Shown here piece after piece: positions 44,388-46,933 of a DNA stretch of 46,933 nt. Source of the DNA: Lachnospiraceae bacterium UBA2864. GTDB taxonomy: Bacteria; Bacillota; Clostridia; Lachnospirales; Lachnospiraceae. The position numbers and the translations under genes were made by a program. The notes beneath the pieces were generated by a model, which was not told where the DNA came from, did no database searches, and saw only the letters and a program-made list of their open reading frames with translations. Location: positions 34,466 through 81,398 of the forward strand of contig DEFA01000002.1 in the NCBI GenBank assembly GCA_002350525.1. The letters run 5' to 3'. Position 1 is the stretch's first letter; every line of letters begins with the position of its first letter.

Positions 44388-45620
44388 ATGTTTGTTTATA
44401 ACAGAGAAGATTTAAGACGTCCGATTAAGATATGGCTTGGCGGAAGAGAGGATATAGATGAAAACTGTTTAGAGCAGGCTGAGCATCTGGCACAGCTGCC
44501 TTTTATCCATAAGTGGGTTGCTCTTATGCCGGATACACATGCAGGAAAGGGTATGCCTATAGGTGGTGTCATAGCTACAAAAGGTGTTATAATTCCAAAT
44601 GCAGTCGGAGTCGATATAGGATGCGGCATGGACTTTGTGGATACAAATATAAAACTTGAGGATATTAAGGATATAGAGACCGGAAGCGGAAGCCTGGTAC
44701 GCTGTATCATCAGCGATTTTATGAGAAGTATTCCGGTAAACACCGCCAGACATATGAGTATACAGCCTAGTACGGTTCTTGACAGGGCAAAAGAAGAGTG
44801 GGATAAATATGAGGCTGATGAGCAGCTTATCCCGCTCATAGAGGATGGATATTACCAGGTCGGAACACTTGGCGGTGGAAATCATTTTCTTGAGCTTCAG
44901 GTAGATGATGACGGTTACTTATGTCTTATGATACATTCGGGAAGCCGTCATCTCGGAAAGGCAATATGCGATTACTTCCACAACAAGGCAAAAGAACTCA
45001 ATGAGAAGTATTACAGCATGGTACCGAGTGAGTGGAGACTCGCATTTCTTCCAACAGACAGTAAGGAAGGTAAGCAGTATATCAACTGGATGAACCTTGC
45101 AATGGACTATGCGTTTGAAAACAGAAAAGCCATGATGGATAAGGCCTGTGAGATAGTTAAAACACAGATTGAGAAATATACGGGTAAGCAGGTCACATTC
45201 GGAGAGCAGATTAACTGCCACCACAACTATGCTACAATAGAGAATCATTTCGGTGAGAATGTATGGGTTCACAGAAAGGGTGCTAACCGTGCAAGAATAG
45301 GTGATAAGGCTGTGATTCCGGGTGCAATGGGCTCATACAGCTATGTTGTTGAAGGAAAGGGCAATCCTGACAGCTTCTGTTCTTCATCACACGGAGCAGG
45401 AAGAGCTTATTCAAGAACCGGTGCGAAAGAGGCATTTACTGTAGAGCAGGTCATGCTGGATCTTAAGGCAGAAGGAGTAGTACTCGGAAAATCCAGCAAG
45501 AATGATGTTGCAGAGGAGTGCAGATTCGCGTATAAAGATATTGATACCGTAATGGAGAACCAGAAGGATCTCGTTACAGCGGTAAGAAGATTAAAGACAG
45601 TAGGAGTTCTGAAGGGCTGA
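44388..45620 (+). CDS. rtcB: RtcB RNA 3'-phosphate ligase
   Basis: A 410-residue RNA ligase, about the length of Escherichia coli RtcB. It joins 2',3'-cyclic-phosphate (or 3'-phosphate) ends to 5'-OH ends using GTP and Mn2+. Visible motifs: PDTHAGKGMPIGGV; metal ligands Asp76 and Cys79 (GVDIGCGM), His166 (GGGNHFLE), His183 (HSGSRHLG) and His279 (HHNYA); and the guanylated His335 in SSSHGAGRAYSR. All are intact, so it should be active. An AAAGGAG site precedes the ATG. The WYL regulator gene follows immediately, overlapping in its upstream frame. No RtcA or archease gene is seen nearby. Confidence 0.97.
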   Translation: MFVYNREDLRRPIKIWLGGREDIDENCLEQAEHLAQLPFIHKWVALMPDTHAGKGMPIGGVIATKGVIIPNAVGVDIGCGMDFVDTNIKLEDIKDIETGSGSLVRCIISDFMRSIPVNTARHMSIQPSTVLDRAKEEWDKYEADEQLIPLIEDGYYQVGTLGGGNHFLELQVDDDGYLCLMIHSGSRHLGKAICDYFHNKAKELNEKYYSMVPSEWRLAFLPTDSKEGKQYINWMNLAMDYAFENRKAMMDKACEIVKTQIEKYTGKQVTFGEQINCHHNYATIENHFGENVWVHRKGANRARIGDKAVIPGAMGSYSYVVEGKGNPDSFCSSSHGAGRAYSRTGAKEAFTVEQVMLDLKAEGVVLGKSSKNDVAEECRFAYKDIDTVMENQKDLVTAVRRLKTVGVLKG

Positions 45621-45655
45621 GAGAAGAGCTGTCGGAGATTTGCAGGGACTATGTC

Positions 45656-46933
45656 ATGTCGGAATTTCAGGAACTAATAAAAAATTTCGGAAAAAGTCGC
45701 GACTATGTTCGGGACTTTTTCGTGTATGGTTTTAAAAGCAGACAGGATTTTACATCCGAGAAGAAGAGTGCGAGAACCTATGACGACGAACGTCGCAGGA
45801 TAACCGCCTGGCTGGGAGAATATGTTGAGGAAGAGACGGGCAGTACCGGAGTTAAAAACATTTCTCTTATGATGGACAGCAATCTTCTGGATGAAAATCC
45901 TCTTTTTGCTGTGTGGAAGACTAAAAGCTTTACGGATAATGATATCACTCTGCATTTTGCCCTGTTCGATATTCTGAGAGACAGAGAGGAAAGACTCAGT
46001 GCAAATGAGATTGCTGACATTCTGTCCTCTGACTATGCTCTGGCGGTCGATACCCAGATGGTAAGAAGAAAACTGAACGAGTATGTGAAGGAAGGACTTA
46101 TCACGACCGGGAAGCAGGGAAAGAACGTTCTCTATGGGAGAGGACTCAGTTACGAAGAGTTGCTTGGGAAAACGGACGAAAATTACGGAGACGGAGGCTT
46201 AGAACCGGGAGACGGGCTGAAAGAAGCTGTGTCGCTTATGCAGTTGGAGCTTCCTTTCGGATATGTGGGCAGCACTATACTTGACGATACAGGTGAGAAG
46301 AACAGCGTCTTTCGTGTTAAGCATAGTTTCCCTGTATTTACTATGGAAGATGAGATTCTCTGTCAGCTTCTTCAGGCAGTGAAGCAATTCGAAAGAGTTA
46401 CACTTGAGATACAGAATAATCGTAACGAAAATGCCATGATCATAACGGGTATACCGCTTAAAGTTCTGGTAAGCATAAGAACCGGAAGAAGATATGTATG
46501 TGTATGTCAGACGCTTAAGTGCAGAGATAGAAGAGAAGAGCGAAACCGTTTTGTGTGCCTTCGTATCGATCAGATTAAAAAGGTGACGGAAGATAAGGAA
46601 TCTGATAACAGAACTCGCGGATTTAAGAGTCCGGAGCCGGAGAAGATTCAGGATGCTCTTGAAAAGAATCTGGACTATGTCTGGGGTGTATCCTTCTCGG
46701 GTTCAAAAACAAAGGTTAAGCTTACTCTATTCGTTGATGAAAGATATGAGAGCTTTATCTTACAGAGACTTAAGAGAGAGGGAAAGAACGGTTCCGTTAC
46801 GAGACTTGAGGAGAATAGCTTCTGTTACGAGAAAATCGTATTTGATCCTATGGAGATGTTCCCATGGCTCAGAACCTTTATCGGAAGAATAACAGATATA
46901 AGATTTATGAATCTTGATAATGATATGAATGAA
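45656..46933 (+). CDS. WYL-domain transcriptional regulator, C-terminus beyond the right edge
   Basis: 426 codons are visible with no stop before the edge. An N-terminal helical region (KNFGKSRDYVRDFFVYGFKSR) is followed by a winged-helix-like segment (about 100-160; LSANEIADILSSDY, QMVRRKLNEYVKEGLI), a WYL-like sensor (about 240-310, with RRYVCVC in the WYL position) and a C-terminal extension (345-426). The ATG at 45651 is rejected because it stops after eight codons. WYL proteins sense nucleic-acid ligands and control damage responses; this one, 35 nt after rtcB, probably regulates the RNA-repair genes. The frame is open upstream into rtcB, so a non-ATG start is possible. Confidence 0.85.
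   Translation, partial: MSEFQELIKNFGKSRDYVRDFFVYGFKSRQDFTSEKKSARTYDDERRRITAWLGEYVEEETGSTGVKNISLMMDSNLLDENPLFAVWKTKSFTDNDITLHFALFDILRDREERLSANEIADILSSDYALAVDTQMVRRKLNEYVKEGLITTGKQGKNVLYGRGLSYEELLGKTDENYGDGGLEPGDGLKEAVSLMQLELPFGYVGSTILDDTGEKNSVFRVKHSFPVFTMEDEILCQLLQAVKQFERVTLEIQNNRNENAMIITGIPLKVLVSIRTGRRYVCVCQTLKCRDRREERNRFVCLRIDQIKKVTEDKESDNRTRGFKSPEPEKIQDALEKNLDYVWGVSFSGSKTKVKLTLFVDERYESFILQRLKREGKNGSVTRLEENSFCYEKIVFDPMEMFPWLRTFIGRITDIRFMNLDNDMNE

Noticed and set aside
45651..45677. First ATG after rtcB as the WYL gene start
   Set aside because: It opens a frame that stops after eight codons; the ATG five bases on is in the long frame.
1..46933. CRISPR arrays, insertion sequences, prophage or integrative element
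   Set aside because: I saw no spaced direct repeats, transposase, integrase or attachment-site duplication, and composition looks even throughout.

Overview
The window looks like chromosomal DNA of an anaerobic Firmicute of the Lachnospiraceae (Butyrivibrio/Pseudobutyrivibrio-like). This rests on moderate-to-low GC (by eye, low forties), strong AGGAGG-type ribosome binding sites, families typical of Clostridia (DUF4317, CD1871A-type CXXC mini-protein, GH120 xylosidase) and abundant two-component and cyclic-di-GMP genes. I see no transposase, integrase, phage gene or CRISPR array.

Left end (1-2.2 kb): a slipin (SPFH/Band-7) gene running off the left edge on the minus strand. It is preceded by about 500 nt that look like a highly structured RNA. 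At its heart is a circularly permuted tRNA-like fold: T-arm, an acceptor stem closed by a UUCG loop, then a D-arm. This resembles the tRNA-mimic module of bacterial Y RNAs. A divergent promoter pair inside a 12-bp inverted repeat separates it from a small acidic unknown gene.

2.2-8.9 kb: a xylo-oligosaccharide operon on the minus strand (solute-binding lipoprotein, two CUT1 permeases, intracellular GH120 beta-xylosidase) with a divergent AraC-type regulator.

8.9-22.7 kb: two bacitracin-type export/sensing modules in mirror order on the plus strand: ABC ATPase, FtsX permease, kinase, regulator, then regulator, kinase, ABC ATPase, FtsX permease, ending in a serine beta-lactamase-fold protein. 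A run of short GCGAAGC-centred hairpins lies between the second ATPase and permease.

22.7-26.6 kb: a PPOX/MarR/flavin-reductase group behind a consensus promoter that carries a likely MarR operator in its spacer; then a TlpA-like lipoprotein, a 45-aa CD1871A-type protein and a polyferredoxin membrane protein.

26.6-33 kb: a c-di-GMP phosphorelay group: hybrid kinase, REC-GGDEF-EAL protein, HPt protein and membrane GGDEF protein. 33-44.3 kb: a PcrA-like helicase, a DUF4317/UPF0158 fusion, a MATE exporter, a second hybrid kinase and two tandem GHKL sensor kinases.

Right end (44.3 kb to edge): an RtcB RNA ligase and a WYL-domain regulator. A 21-bp sequence covering the -35 region of the rtcB promoter is identical to one covering the -35 region of the leftward promoter for the structured RNA and slipin, 43 kb away. 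Slipin, Y-like RNA, RtcB and WYL proteins are plausible partners in RNA repair, so the two ends of the window may form one RNA-damage regulon controlled through this shared element. That is the most notable inference here.
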